A stretch of DNA of 64,000 bases from the NCBI GenBank assembly GCA_905250115.1, contig CAJNOI010000033.1, positions 398,206-462,205 on the forward strand. The letters are read 5' to 3'. Positions 36,251-48,530 of the stretch are shown one piece after another. Within the stretch, counting starts at the first letter, position 1, and the number at the start of each line of letters is the position of its first letter. A model generated the notes under the pieces. That model ran no database searches and was not told where the DNA came from. It worked only from the letters and a program-made list of their open reading frames with translations. A program made the position numbers and the translations under genes. The DNA is from Adineta steineri. Taxonomy: Eukaryota > Rotifera > Eurotatoria > Adinetida > Adinetidae.

Positions 36251-39200
36251 TTATTCAATATAGATGGTCGGTTGAAAGGGAACTACTCGTGCTGATGTTA
36301 AACGAGGAGCGATTTGCATCCATCCCATAATCTTTCGGTACATACGCCACCCATACCAGACAATAAAACGAAGAATCACTACCAAACCACCATACAGTCC
36401 AAGTATTGTTGTGGTTATGTAGAGTATTGTGTTATGATCAATATATTTGTATGAACACGAATATGGAGCACACGAAGCGAAGTAGCTTGAATAATTACTT
36501 GCAATTCCCCAATCTTCCACGAATAAATTATCAACGATGCTGCCTATGAGAGTATTTGAAGAATAATTACTAGGTGTTGACGCATTGAGCGGTTTAGGAA
36601 TCCAAATAGTAGTACTGCGTGTCGATGCGATGCTTGTCAAGTTAAGAATACAGTTTGAATCAAAGAAACATTCTAGAGTAGACAAACGAATACCATCAAT
36701 TGGCAAGCAACCCGCCACCACACCAGGTAATACTATTGTGTTAGAATTGGCATCAATATATAAAGGTCGTGAGAAGCTGTTTAGTGATGTAGTACACGAA
36801 TAATTAGTTCCAAATGAAATACGTGGCACAGTGGCAATGACGTAATTATCCGCCGCAGTTGTGTATGCTATTTGCCAATTTGTTTCAGATACAACCATCA
36901 TCTGATTTGCACGCAATGTTTCATAAATATATAACTGAGTACGACGAAATTTATCTGGTGTTTGAGCAGTAAATGTGGCTGTAAGCGAATCAATTTGAGC
37001 TTCAAATGAACTGAATGTCATTGCTTCTAGAGTGACTAGTTTGTCGGTAAGAAATGCACTTGTATCATTGTCGATAGATTGCTGTGCTAATGAACAAAAT
37101 GATGCAAGAACACGAAACTGAATGCTAAGAAGTTGAAGGTCGAGAAAAGTGGTCACAGTATCCATTCCCCAGAGAAAGCCCCACCATTGTTGTGCAACGA
37201 AATCGCTGGAGCATACCTGGTGCAAACGAGGTGAAATTGAGAGAAATACGTCGTATTGAATAGAGGCTTGTGAACATAAACATGACAGACTTGACTTTTG
37301 TTGATCTTGCAAGTACGAAAATGTTGTTTGAGATGGTGATAAAACTGTGATAGTGCGCGTTTGTTGACTAAAACTTGTAAAGAAAATGATAATACCAAAA
37401 GCTAGAGACAACAAAATGATGTAGAGTCGACTAGGTTTTTTTGTATCGATATCATGGTTCACTGGTACATTATCTTTGAAAACATCTATGTTCAACAGTG
37501 TATCTCGTGCATGAACTAATAGTAAGCACTGCCGGTTGTTGCTCTCGGTTGTTTCTGAATCTAAAATGATCAAAGAAGTTGATTATTAACCTAAACAGTA
37601 TTGCTTTACAAACTACAATAACTTTGTTTATGGAAGAAGGTAATACTCGCACGAATTCCTTTTTTTTACCTGTGTGATTATCCGAGATTCTTATTGCACG
37701 CAAATGTGAAAGCTTAGGCTAGATGATTAATGTGCTGTACTGCTTTCTGACTAGACTGAAACGTTAGCTATATATCACGTTGTTTCTAAGAATCACAATT
37801 ATGAACTGATTGTTCTAAGATTGTGAAAGTGTTGTCAAGCTAAAACAGCTTTTCCCCTATATTGACTTTTTCTGAACATCTAGTAGTAGTCAAGTGAGTT
37901 ACTAATGTTAGCCATTGATTATATCGAAACTCAAAACAACTGATCTTAATCACTACACTATATAATAAAAAAAGGCCTAGTTCATATCCTCTTATTCGGC
38001 ACGAATTGCGACTTCCATGACAGTCCTACATTTTCTGTCATCTGCTATTTCAAGACGGAAGATCTTCTGTCGTAAAAACGAAGAAATACTTGTATCTGTT
38101 CAACAATCGCAGAGATAGCTTATTTCCAGAGAAATAGATTTGCATTCGCTACACTCATATAGATCAACATCAAAGATCGGTAACAATCGAAGTTGGAAGC
38201 TACTATAATTCTATAAATAACAGGATGACAATAATCGTCCTTACACTAAAAATAAGAGTCTAGAAAAAACATCTGTTTAATTTCTGATACAATGAGATAC
38301 AGAGTGAAGTATATAGATAATAGATACATGAACTTACCGATTCTATTGACGCCCTTACAACGATGAAAAATACCCACAAGCAGTTTTACACACGGTGGTA
38401 GAATCAGCTTTAGTGCAACACTGAGCCCACCCAATAAACCGATGAGAACTGTAATGGCAGCAACAAGAGCATATCGTTGATCATATGTGTATGTGCAACT
38501 ATCAGGTTTGCAGATTGTATAGTAGGTGCTGTAATCACTGGATGATGTCCAGTTTTCGATAAACATATTCAATACCAGTGGTTCAAATGTGGAATTGAGT
38601 AAAAATCGACTGGGTAAATCGGGGTCGAGTGCAGTAGTGTTGGCTCCACGTGGATCAATCGGCAGCGCCTTGACAGTGACATCGAATAAACGCCAATCGA
38701 GCAGAAATTGAATACATGATTGGTTGAAGAGACAGGTAAGTGTTGAGAGTAATAACGAGTCTATAGATGTACAGCCCAAAAACATACCTGAAATAGTGAA
38801 GTTTGGTTGTGATTTGATAGTATGGCATGAACTTGCACGGCAATAGAACCCTTGTGGCCGAGTACAGTTGTTGGACATGGCACATGAGCAGACAGGTCCC
38901 GAAGGATACACGTTTCGCAGACGCAATCGAACATTCGCATGATCGGACGTGGCGATTGGAGTAGCTGCAGGGCTTGAGGGATTGTAGAATTGATTATCTC
39001 GAATTGCCGTGCTTACTTGAGAGAACAAAATCAGAAAAGAAGCTTGTGTTTCTTGTTGAAATTGTAGTGCTAGTTCGGCCGTCTTCTTTTCGAATAATAG
39101 ATGTGACATCGGATATACGTTTACTAGTTTTGTAGAGCCGAAAACAGTTGCGGCATTGACAACAGTTGTTTTGGCTGTTTCACATAGTGTTTGCATTAGA

Positions 39201-41176
39201 TAAAATAGATTAGAACCAGCACCTCCACGAAAATCACCAACATATAAACTGAGATCGGTTGAATTGTTCGTTATATTCAATGATGGTACTAATGGAAAAT
39301 AGAGTAACCAGCGATCATTTTGGACAAAATCGCTGGAGCAGAGCTGATGAAAATGAGGCGTAATAGTCATTATCTCACTATAGGTCACAGAAATGCCAGT
39401 GCAAGGACATACGAGTGTCGATGAATATTGAGAGTACAGTTTTTCGAAGGTGTCCAAAGACGGCTGTTGTATGGTAACACTTATCGTGGCCACACTCAAC
39501 ATTGAATAACTGAAGAGAATGAGTGCACCCATAAATGTTAGAGAAATATAGAGACGCGTTGTTTGAACTCCCAGATTCACGGTAGAAAACGAAGTTTCAA
39601 ACATGTTAAATGTGCTGATTAATGGACGAATTTGACGCACGAGGCTCAGAAGGCGTCCTCCGAGGCTTGGCGCTGAAACAATTCAAACAATTATCATTTG
39701 TTGTCATTTATAAAAAAAATTCAATATCTGAACAAAGAATAGTTCGTCTTTCAAACAATTCGATACTCTCACGATTTCTTGTTAAAAAATACAGTAAATC
39801 AAACAAATTCTCAGTATCATTACATAAACATGAAATAAATCAGCAAAAGTAAAAAAAAGCCGCCTACCTTCAGGATTATTGTCTATTGTAGGAATTGCTT
39901 CACCTCGGCATTTAACTAGTAAACGACGAAATAACTGTACGAGGAGAGGAACGACAATACTGAGTATTGTTGTGAGACCTCCGATAAGACTAAGCAGCAT
40001 TGTCATTGCATAAAGTAGATTACCACGTTGTGTATAGGTGTAAGAGCATTCTTTTGGATCGCATGTATTGTAGTAACTGGTGAAATTACTCGAATTGCCC
40101 CATGTTTCGACGAAGAGTTGTTCGAACATAGTATTTACGGTTGTATCGACTCCAAAGCGAGATGAAGCAGTCGCATTTAGTGGAATGATTGCTTGTGAGA
40201 TACCAATAAGATCCAAACATGAACGATTGTAGAAACACTCCAGTGTCGACTGAAGCATTGAATTATGAGGTAGGCATCCAACCAACATACCTGGCACGAT
40301 AAACATAGGTGGTGGTGAGGGCACATATAAGGTGGACTGTCCCTGCGGAGTACGAAGGGAATGGTTGTAATAACCAGCTGGAAAAGTACAGTTTGATGTG
40401 ACCGAACAATCGCATAAGGTATTTGTCGGATTCGAGACGTTGCTGATAGTATAATTTCCAACTAAATATCTTCCGAGTTTAACGCTGGTACTCGATGATA
40501 ATGGATTCTGGATAAGGTAATTATTGGTATTCAAAGCTGACATTATTTGACTTCTGCTAATAATCAGGGACACCAACTGATCAATGTATTTTACATTCGC
40601 TACTATTGAGGTTTGCATTTGTTCGACAAGTGCTATAACCTGAGCCTCAAATACTTTACGTGATACAGCTTGATTCGTAACGAGTTGTTGTGCCAGAAAT
40701 TGATTGAGATCACTACTAATAGTCGATGCCGCTGTTTCGCATAACAATGCCAAGATCTGAAACTGAGACATACCCATCAGACGAAAATCTAACGGAAAAA
40801 ATCTAGATATATTTATGTTGAATAGTGCTGAAATAAATTGTTGAGAGATAAATTGACTTGAACACACTTGATGATAATGTGGATCAAATAACATAAATTC
40901 ATCATAGCGAATATTGTTTTGTGAACAAGGACAAACGAGAGTATTCGGATACTCATCGCTCAGATGTTCGAATTGATTGACCGAAGGTGATGTAACACTT
41001 ACGACGTGTGTTTGCATGTTCAACGTAGCAAACAAAGTGACAATGGCAACTGAGATATTCAGAAGAATAATGAACAATCGAGTTGCTAACAACTGATCAT
41101 CAACTGTCAAAGAGTCATCAGTTTCGTACAAGTTAAGCTTTCCCAACCATACATAGAAACGCTTCCAAATCATCAT
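36251..41176 (-). CDS. Predicted three-module repeat membrane protein of unknown family
   Basis: Three long exons on the minus strand: 41176-39868, 39672-38338, 37560-36251, joining in frame through two phase-1 GT-AG introns (195 and 777 bp) into 1,317 residues. Each exon encodes one homologous module: N-terminal TM helix (RLFIILLNISVAIVTLF and equivalents), ectodomain, C-terminal TM helix (LLSLIGGLTTILSIVVPLL). Shared ectodomain marks: CPC[ST], HQ[VL]CSS[DQ]F, VGCLP/GCTSID, STLECF with a paired Cys, and [FI]xE[TND]W..SS..[ST].YY..C.P..C[ST]Y. There are many N-glycosylation sites and even Cys spacing. The second and third exons have no good ATG of their own at the start but do have acceptors, supporting a single gene; separate genes with unseen first exons remain possible. 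Function unknown. Confidence 0.65.
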
Positions 41177-41266
41177 CGCAACACTTCACACTGGAACTGT
41201 TTACAAGAAAATACTCCTTTTACATAGATCCTTACGACAATACTGACTATGAGCACTTCAGTTCTG

Positions 41267-42304
41267 AACAACTGTAAGGCGTGCTATTATTTATTGTAAG
41301 AGAAAATATAGTATAAGAGAGAGATAGATTCAAAAACGAAGTAAATATTGAATCGTATCTTCCAGCTGCCTTTGAAAATAAGCTGAACGTTTTCCTCGTG
41401 TTGTTTAAATGACTTCTGCAAAGTCAGTGAATATTAGAATATCATATTTCACTTATAAAAAGTCCGTGAATAGTACATCGTATATATGACTTCTAGAAAG
41501 TCAGGGATTATTATAATGATCTAATTGAGAAAAGTCATACATGTGATTTGTGGAAAAATATATAATAAAATCAGCAATTTGTTTTAGTGGTGATCTAATA
41601 AATAGTGTTAAACAATAAACTCTTCTCAACAGTTATTTACATCATTTCACACTATATTCATATATGCAAAGAAACAGCAGAAGATTATTTTTTAGTTTAT
41701 GTCGTTTGTAATTTTCAATCGATTTTCGAATGATATAGTTTCAATAGACTGTGTATTCACGTATATGTAGCTTGATTTACATAAGGAAATATAAATTGAT
41801 GTCGTTTCTTGTGGTGTGTCGTAATTTATTTTAACTTAGTACTAAATCTATTAATGTTGATACAAGAAGTCGAAAAACATTATCAACAATTAGAGTTTTC
41901 AGAAGAAAGACAAGAAAATCTCTTTTAAAATTATTTTAATTACAATTGAATCAAAGAAAGAAAAAACGAATGAAACTACTAGTTTTCACGTTTTTTACTC
42001 GTAATTATAATTCGAGATGATGTAAATGATTTTGACATGAATTTATCTTTGATTACTATTGATAAAACAGCAAAATCTTGATTTTATATCCATGTTCCAG
42101 CAATACGGACGCATAACTCTTCTCGGCTAGATCATATATTATTCACTGACTTTCAAAACTCATTTGAACAATATCATAGAAATACTCCAGGCATTTTCAA
42201 AGACAGTTGTTAGATACGATTCAATTTTTTTACTGATCTTTTAGTGTTTATTTTTTATATCATGCTTTTTCTTACAATAAATGGAAGCACGCCTTGCAGC
42301 TGTT
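41267..42304. mobile_element. Long-terminal-inverted-repeat element, copy 2
   Basis: A 1,038 bp homologue of 25713-26839, beginning AACAACTGTAAGGCGTGCT and ending AGCACGCCTTGCAGCTGTT. Inverted arms extend inward as in copy 1 (left CGTATCTTCCAGCTGCCTTT; right GTATCTAACAACTGTCTTTG when reverse complemented). No transposase coding sequence. Confidence 0.65.
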
Positions 42305-42842
42305 CCGAAGAAAAACGTTCAAAGTCAGTATTCTAGTGTTCTATCAACAAGATGTCATTGAAGTTCTGAAATAAATCCATTATTTATGATTCCATCATTC
42401 AGCGAAAATAAATTTTTTAAAACTAATACAGATCATTGTATATATTCAATACGATTTTACCGAAAAGCCAGAAATCTATGTCTTCCACTATGAATAAGAC
42501 ATTACAACTTTCACATGCGGGTTTTTAATTTTCTCTAGTTATCTTAACTATTATTCTGAAAAAAATAAAAAAGAAACACATAACAACTTATCAGTACTCC
42601 TGCATCTGATTGCTACCACGATCAGCTATTAGCTTCGATCCTTCTTGAAATAATATTTTATTTTTAATAACAACGTCAAAGACCTTATAGAAAATATCTA
42701 TAGAATATTTTAATTCATATTTTATGTAGAGTATCGGATCATATATGACTTATATTTCATTTTTCTTCAACAGTTGATTAAGTTTAGTTCACTAGTTTTT
42801 CTCATCCCTAATGTATTGATTCGGTACACTACTCTTACGTGA

Positions 42843-42850
42843 TATTATTC
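42843..42850. other. Empty insertion site paralogous to the decamer MITE
   Basis: A single TATTATTC within GTGATATTATTCTCACAC, the unoccupied equivalent of the duplicated TATTATTC flanking the MITE at 27368-27925 in R1. Confidence 0.9.
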
Positions 42851-43621
42851 TCACACAATGTCATACACATTGATCAATATTGAGAATATGAGAGATGTGT
42901 TTTACATGAGAAATTCTTATATTTATATTATGCATATGCATTTCCTTCTTCTTTTTTTTCTTTGTTTTCTTTCTTTGCTTTCCCTCTCCTCCATGTTGTT
43001 TTATATAATATTGTGCTGTGTGTAACATGATGGAAAGTGTTAGAGTAATTGCAAAGATGAATGAGAGATAAACACATAATCCATATTCTCAAGATGCTTC
43101 ACACACCACATATTTCCTAGGAATTGTCATTTTCATCATGTTCAAAAAAGGATATTTCCAAAATTCATCAATTATTCATAAGCACTACTCAAGTTTATAT
43201 AAAACAATTTTACAAAAACTAATAAGTTAAAGTTCAAAATTGTATTATGAGTTAAATATATTTGAGATAAATCTAATTTTATCATTAATATCAAAATAAA
43301 TAGTTTTTCGTTGTGCTTATTCAAAAATAATCAAAATAATTATCTGCGATCAATTGAATAGATTTCATCTACGTTCGAAAGTCGATAAATATCGAATGAT
43401 TTATTAAATCTAATATTAAAAATTGTTCACATATAAAATAATGGATCTAGGACAATTTTTTCAAAAAAAGTGAAATATTCATTTTATTTTCATTCTACTA
43501 CCTCATCATTTTCGAAATATCTCAATATGTTCACTAAATAAATTGTCTCTAGTGCATTGAACTGACTTATAATATGTAGCGCATAGAAGTTAGAAGACAT
43601 TTGATACGAACATTTTCTATA

Positions 43622-43837
43622 TTAAGAAAAGGCCCGACAAAGATCAAATGAAGATAAATGATTAAATATAATAAACAGAAGTTCATTGGGTAATAATTCG
43701 AGTGTACTTCTGTTCATTGTAAAATATTGTTGAATTTTTTCTGTATATGTATTACCTTTTAATACATTTACGTTCGATATGTTTGTTGAAGTATTCAACG
43801 AACGATGTTGAAAAAGACTCACTTGGTTGACTCTCAT
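43622..43837 (-). pseudogene. Truncated F-box protein fragment
   Basis: A 71-codon minus-strand ORF ending in an F-box start (LELLPNELLFIIFNHLSSFD, then LCRAFS and a stop). An F-box normally runs 40-50 residues and is followed by a substrate-binding domain; here it stops about halfway. F-box genes with similar NRST..LPNE beginnings are abundant in bdelloids. It lies inside sequence present only in repeat copy R2, flanked by GACTTAT at 43564-43570 and 44336-44342, which may be a target duplication. Probably a transported gene fragment. Confidence 0.55.
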
Positions 43838-44920
43838 AAGAAAAATTGTCTATTTTAATATATACATATTCATTTTTTGTTAACATAGCACACTATTTGA
43901 GTGTTCATGCATTTTTGTGAGAAAACCGTTGAGTATCAGATATCATTTACCTTTGTATACATGTTTTATTTATAAATGCTATACTATAATAGCTATTCAG
44001 TGTAGATTTGTCACATCTACTGATTTCATTCAGTAATCAACAGTAAGATGTATTTGAAGAAAACAACTTGAGTCTATCATTCTTTATTGTAGATATTAAT
44101 CAGATAAACACATATATTGAATTGAACTTGATCAATAGTAAAAGTTCTCTACTAAATCTATGTTTTATCAAGGTTCTTGATGAAGTTTTTACATTATTAA
44201 TTAATAAGCATTTTTACGCAGTATGATAGCTATACTCACTCTACAAAGATAATGCAAAAGTTAGCATAGAGTATCAGAGTTCTTTTGTATGACAGAATAT
44301 CTCGAATATATCATGAATTGTTGATTAACTCAGCGACTTATCGCTTATAGTATTCTATTTTAAATTGAACTATTCTTCTATAGTTACAAGACGAACATTT
44401 TAGACAATACACATATTTGAGAGAGAAAACATCATGAATTTAAAAAAAACAACACAATAATCTACCATTTAATAAAATGTAATTCAAGAAACTTAAATAA
44501 AGAAAAAATAATTGCTGTAAAACTAAATTCACATACAAATTCTAGATATTAACGATGTTTATCACTATTTACTGCAATAACTTTACGAATTGGTTTTTGA
44601 TATGCATTCATATTTTAATATGAAAATTCTGTACGTGTCAACTTTTATTGAAAGGGAATAGTATAATCGATATAGATGTCACTGTTATTCAATTTCCTTC
44701 TAAAATATAACAATTCTTCAACATATCATTTGATACAATTGTAGAAAATATTAGTTGTACTAAGTTATTTTCATCATACATGTTTAAGATAGTTTCGCAA
44801 TTAATAATCAGAATTTATTGGTTCTTGCATCATCGAACGAAAGATTATGAGTCATATATATAACATTTTTCCTGAAGTCCAAATTTTTGAATTTTATTAT
44901 TTTGGAACTACTTTCATTTT

Positions 44921-44937
44921 TCATATTTTGTAGAACA
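44921..44937 (+). promoter_or_regulatory. Splice acceptor 4 bp before the ELP1 start codon
   Basis: TTTTGTAG followed by AACAATG. An acceptor so close to the initiator, with no cis donor or upstream exon evident, fits spliced-leader trans-splicing, which is known in bdelloid rotifers. The site is seen; its use is inferred. Confidence 0.45.
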
Positions 44938-46877
44938 ATGCAAAATCTATGTTTATTCAATACACGAACAGTATCATTAGGTAATTTAACTGGTGCTAAT
45001 CTTGTTCGACGTTTTGCTATTGATATTGATAAACAAATTATTTATCTATTAACTTCACATTCGATATATTCATTAACATTAGACGATGATAAATTAAAAT
45101 CTATTTATACATCACCTGATAAAACAACAACAATTGAAGATCTTTGTTATCTTTCTGAAATAAATCATTTATCATTAGGTTTATCAAATGGTGATTTACT
45201 TTCATTACAATTCGAAGATGATTTAGAAGAAAATATTAATACTATTGGTACATTAGAAGAATGTATACATGAATTAAAATTAAGTCCGGATCAACAAATA
45301 CTTATTGCAGTAACAAATACAAAAGTACTTTTACTTTCAACAAATAATGATTATGAACCTATTGCTGAAACATTACTCGATACAAATGAATTTGGTGAAC
45401 AACAATTAGTTAATGTTGGTTGGGGTTCGAAAACAACTCAATTTCATGGTTCAGTTGGAAAAAAAGCAGCTCTTGAATCAACAGTAACAGTACCAACACA
45501 AGTACGATCCAGTGATGATGATGGTCGTAGTCATATTGTTTGGCGTGATGATGGTGATTTATTTTCTATATCATTTATTTCCTTAACCAATCAATGGCGT
45601 ACAATAAAAATCTTCAATAAACAAGGTCAATTACAATCAACAAATGAATCACCATTGAATGGTTGTATTGAATCAGCTATAGCATGGAAAATAAGTGGTG
45701 AATTAATTGGTGCAGCAATGAGATTTAATAATGGACAAAAATTAACAATAAGTTTCTTAGAAAAAAATGGTCTTAAACATGGAGAATTAGTCTTAAATAC
45801 AACAGGATATGTTGAACATTTAGCATGGAATAAAGATTCAACAATTCTTGCAATTGTTGTTCGTCAACAGGTATAAACAAAAAAAAATAATTTGTTTTTT
45901 AAGACAGTTGAATTATAATATTAAATTTTAGAATGATTCTTCTCTTCAATTATGGTCATCAAGTAATTATCATTGGTATTTAAAACAATCATTTCCATTT
46001 CCATCAGTAAATATTCAAGCAATTCAGTGGGATATTGACATTGCTAATAAACTTCATTTTATTACTAATAATGGACAATATCGATCAATGACTTGGTCAT
46101 GGACAAGTCAAGTTAGTTATACAAATACTCGTTCACTTGTTTTTCTTCTTGATGGATGTCATCTATTTGTTTCGGATTTTACTCATTCATCAATTCCACC
46201 ACCAATATCATCCTATGAAATTCTTTGTCCATTATCTATACTTGCTATTGCTTCTGATGATGATCATGATAAACTAATTCTTATTCTTTCTGATCGTTCA
46301 CTTGCAATATGTGGTAAATCATCAAGTCTAACTGATTATCGTACAATAATTCATTTATCGGAAATAAAATCTGCTCATTATGTTACATCATTAATATCTT
46401 CATCGGACTCACCAATTAAAAATATTCATAATGCAACACATTTTCGTCTTATTAATCAACAATTCTTTTTTATTGAAGAATCTCATTTACATATTTATAA
46501 TCTTGAAACTAAAACTAAAACAAGTTTACTATTGAATTTTCAATGTTTAACAACTGCAATTGATAATGAAGAAACTAAACATTTATATTTACAAGATGAA
46601 CATGGAAAAATCTTTCGTGTTGATAATAATGAATTACATGCTAGAATGCATTTTCCACGACCATGTTCACATTTTTCTGTTGTTTTAAATGAACAATTTG
46701 TTGGTTTAACAGAAAATTATCGTTTATATTTAAATACCAGTGAACTTGCACACAATTGTAATTCATATTTTATTCATGATAAAACAATACTTGTTTATTC
46801 AACATTACAACATCAATTAGCTTTTCGATCATTGATCAATAATCAACAAACTGCAGAAATTAGCTATCGAAGAACTG
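44938..46877 (+). CDS. ELP1: Elongator complex protein 1 (IKAP), N-terminal part, cut by gap
   Basis: Two exons visible, 44938-45870 and 45932-46877 (61 bp intron), then a GTAAAT donor at 46878 leading towards the assembly gap. About 626 residues, roughly the N-terminal half of ELP1 (human 1,332). Diagnostic blocks: VGWGSKTTQFHGSVGKKAA, WRDDGDLFSISF, SGELIGAAM, FFLEKNG-type FLEKNGLKHGE, NYHWYLKQSFPFP and a VVPPP-like SIPPPISSYEIL. These are the tandem WD40 propellers of the scaffold of Elongator, the tRNA wobble-uridine modification complex. The C-terminal alpha-solenoid and dimerisation part is missing: after the gap the sequence is unrelated. Frame is intact as far as it goes. Confidence 0.9.
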
Positions 46878-46931
46878 GTAAATAATAAGAAATGTAGAGA
46901 AAGTTATGCATCAGACGCGAATTTTTGAATA

Positions 46932-47031
46932 NNNNNNNNNNNNNNNNNNNNNNNNNNNNNNNNNNNNNNNNNNNNNNNNNNNNNNNNNNNNNNNNNNNNN
47001 NNNNNNNNNNNNNNNNNNNNNNNNNNNNNNN
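46932..47031. other. Assembly gap (100 N)
   Basis: Exactly 100 N, a standard scaffold gap. The rest of ELP1 should lie in it; the short sequence after it (47032-47636) holds none. Confidence 0.98.
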
Positions 47032-47636
47032 AAAGAAAGAACATGAATGCCATCAATCTAAGATCTTCGAAGATACTTTTTGCGTTTTAAAGCAACAAAC
47101 AAACAAACACATACATGCAGCATTCAATGTCACTGTTCGTTTAAATGCAGACGGAGACGACTAAGAAGAAAAAAAAAGAAGAAGAAGAGAAAAAACCGCG
47201 CATACACACATACATACACAACAAAAGACAAGAGAGAGAGAGAAGAGAGAAGTAGAGAAGAAAAAGATGAATTCATCACAGTTGAGAGACGGGAAATCGA
47301 ATGTCGCGGGCGCGCATGAGAAAATTATATGTCTAAGTTATGACGAAATATTCTGTAGAAAAATATACATATATAGAAATACTTTGATTCAAATAGCGGG
47401 CGTTGATGTAGTAGACATCTGATTTGATTTTCATTTGTATATAATAAAACTTCGTTTGGTTCTACGTCGGCGCATAAACGCGACAATGGTGCGTCCACAC
47501 TGTGGAATGTGTCGTGAAGACAAAAAGAAAAGAAAAGTAATGTTTTTAGGATAGAAAAAAAGAAAACGAAAAAAAAAAACGAAAACAATTTAAAGAAAAT
47601 TATTTTTGAGGAAAACCGGGTTGGCGATGTTGAAAG
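47032..47636. other. GA-rich spacer after the gap
   Basis: Purine-rich low-complexity sequence (AAGAAGAAGAGAAAA, GAGAGAGAGAAGAG). No ORF here has protein-like content, although several are open by composition. It holds the 3' flank of the RGS gene. Confidence 0.5.
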
Positions 47637-48499
47637 TTAAGTTTTAATGTCTTCACTACGTATTAATCGCCGGTACATTTGTGAATTAATAAAACGTGGA
47701 TAAGAATCTCGATGCATTAGTGTATAAATCTGTAATTGGGCTTCATCGAATGTATGTGGAGATGGTTCGACCATATTTTTATTAATTACTTCGCGCACAC
47801 GACTATCTAAACTTACCTAAAAACAATTGAATATAAATATTATAAATATTGATGAATTTTACTGTTTTTTTTTGCTTACCTCTTTAGGAGATAGAATAGA
47901 TATATAATCTTCATATATTAATCGTGCTTTTTCTTCTATAATATCCGGATTTTGTTCATTTTTTAATGATTCACAGGACATCCAAAATAAAAAGTTTTCT
48001 TCACTATATTCTGATCGTAAAAACTCTCGAAAATAATGACGGCCAGCTAAAGAGAAGAAAAGGAAATTAGAATATTTAAGATTATGTTAATCGTTATTTC
48101 TTTTTAATGAGAAATAAATACAGAATAAGTGGAATTATTTTCGAAGTTTCCAAACAGGAAATTCTGTTAATCGATAAGATCATTATGTTTTCGGTCGAAA
48201 AATATCTTTTTTTCTTTTTGATTTTATTTTACTTACCAGCACTCATCATTAATTTGTCAAATGATTCAGACCAACTTTTAAGCTCGTCGATAGATGGTCT
48301 AAATACATCGAGAATAATAAATGATTTATTTAATCAAATAAAAGGAGAAGAAGAAAAAAAACTACTTACGGCTCGCCTAAATCAATAGGTTCAACAGGTT
48401 GGCGGCCTTCGTCGGTACGCACAGTTAGACTAGAACAGAAAAACAAGTAATAAATCAATATATCTTTAATGATCGATGGGTAGATGTGGAAAGAGAAGA

Positions 48500-48530
<31 letters not shown>

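Larger units (their letters stand above)
41267..44600. repeat. 3.3 kb dispersed repeat, copy R2
   Basis: Colinear with R1 (25713-29010). It lacks the decamer MITE but carries a private insertion of about 0.77 kb (about 43571-44342) containing an F-box fragment. Its left edge abuts the 5' end of the three-module gene with only about 90 bp between. Confidence 0.85.

Noticed and set aside
36585..36803. Plus-strand ORF inside the third membrane module
   Set aside because: Antisense shadow of the real minus-strand coding exon.
37671..37703. Separate first exon for the third membrane module
   Set aside because: It has a good donor in the right phase but no ATG, an in-frame stop shortly upstream and no acceptor of matching phase; direct splicing from the second module fits better.
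38246..38337. C-terminal extension of the second membrane module to its own stop codon
   Set aside because: This piece lies after a good GTAAGT donor and the following acceptor restores frame into the third module; it is more likely intron read-through.
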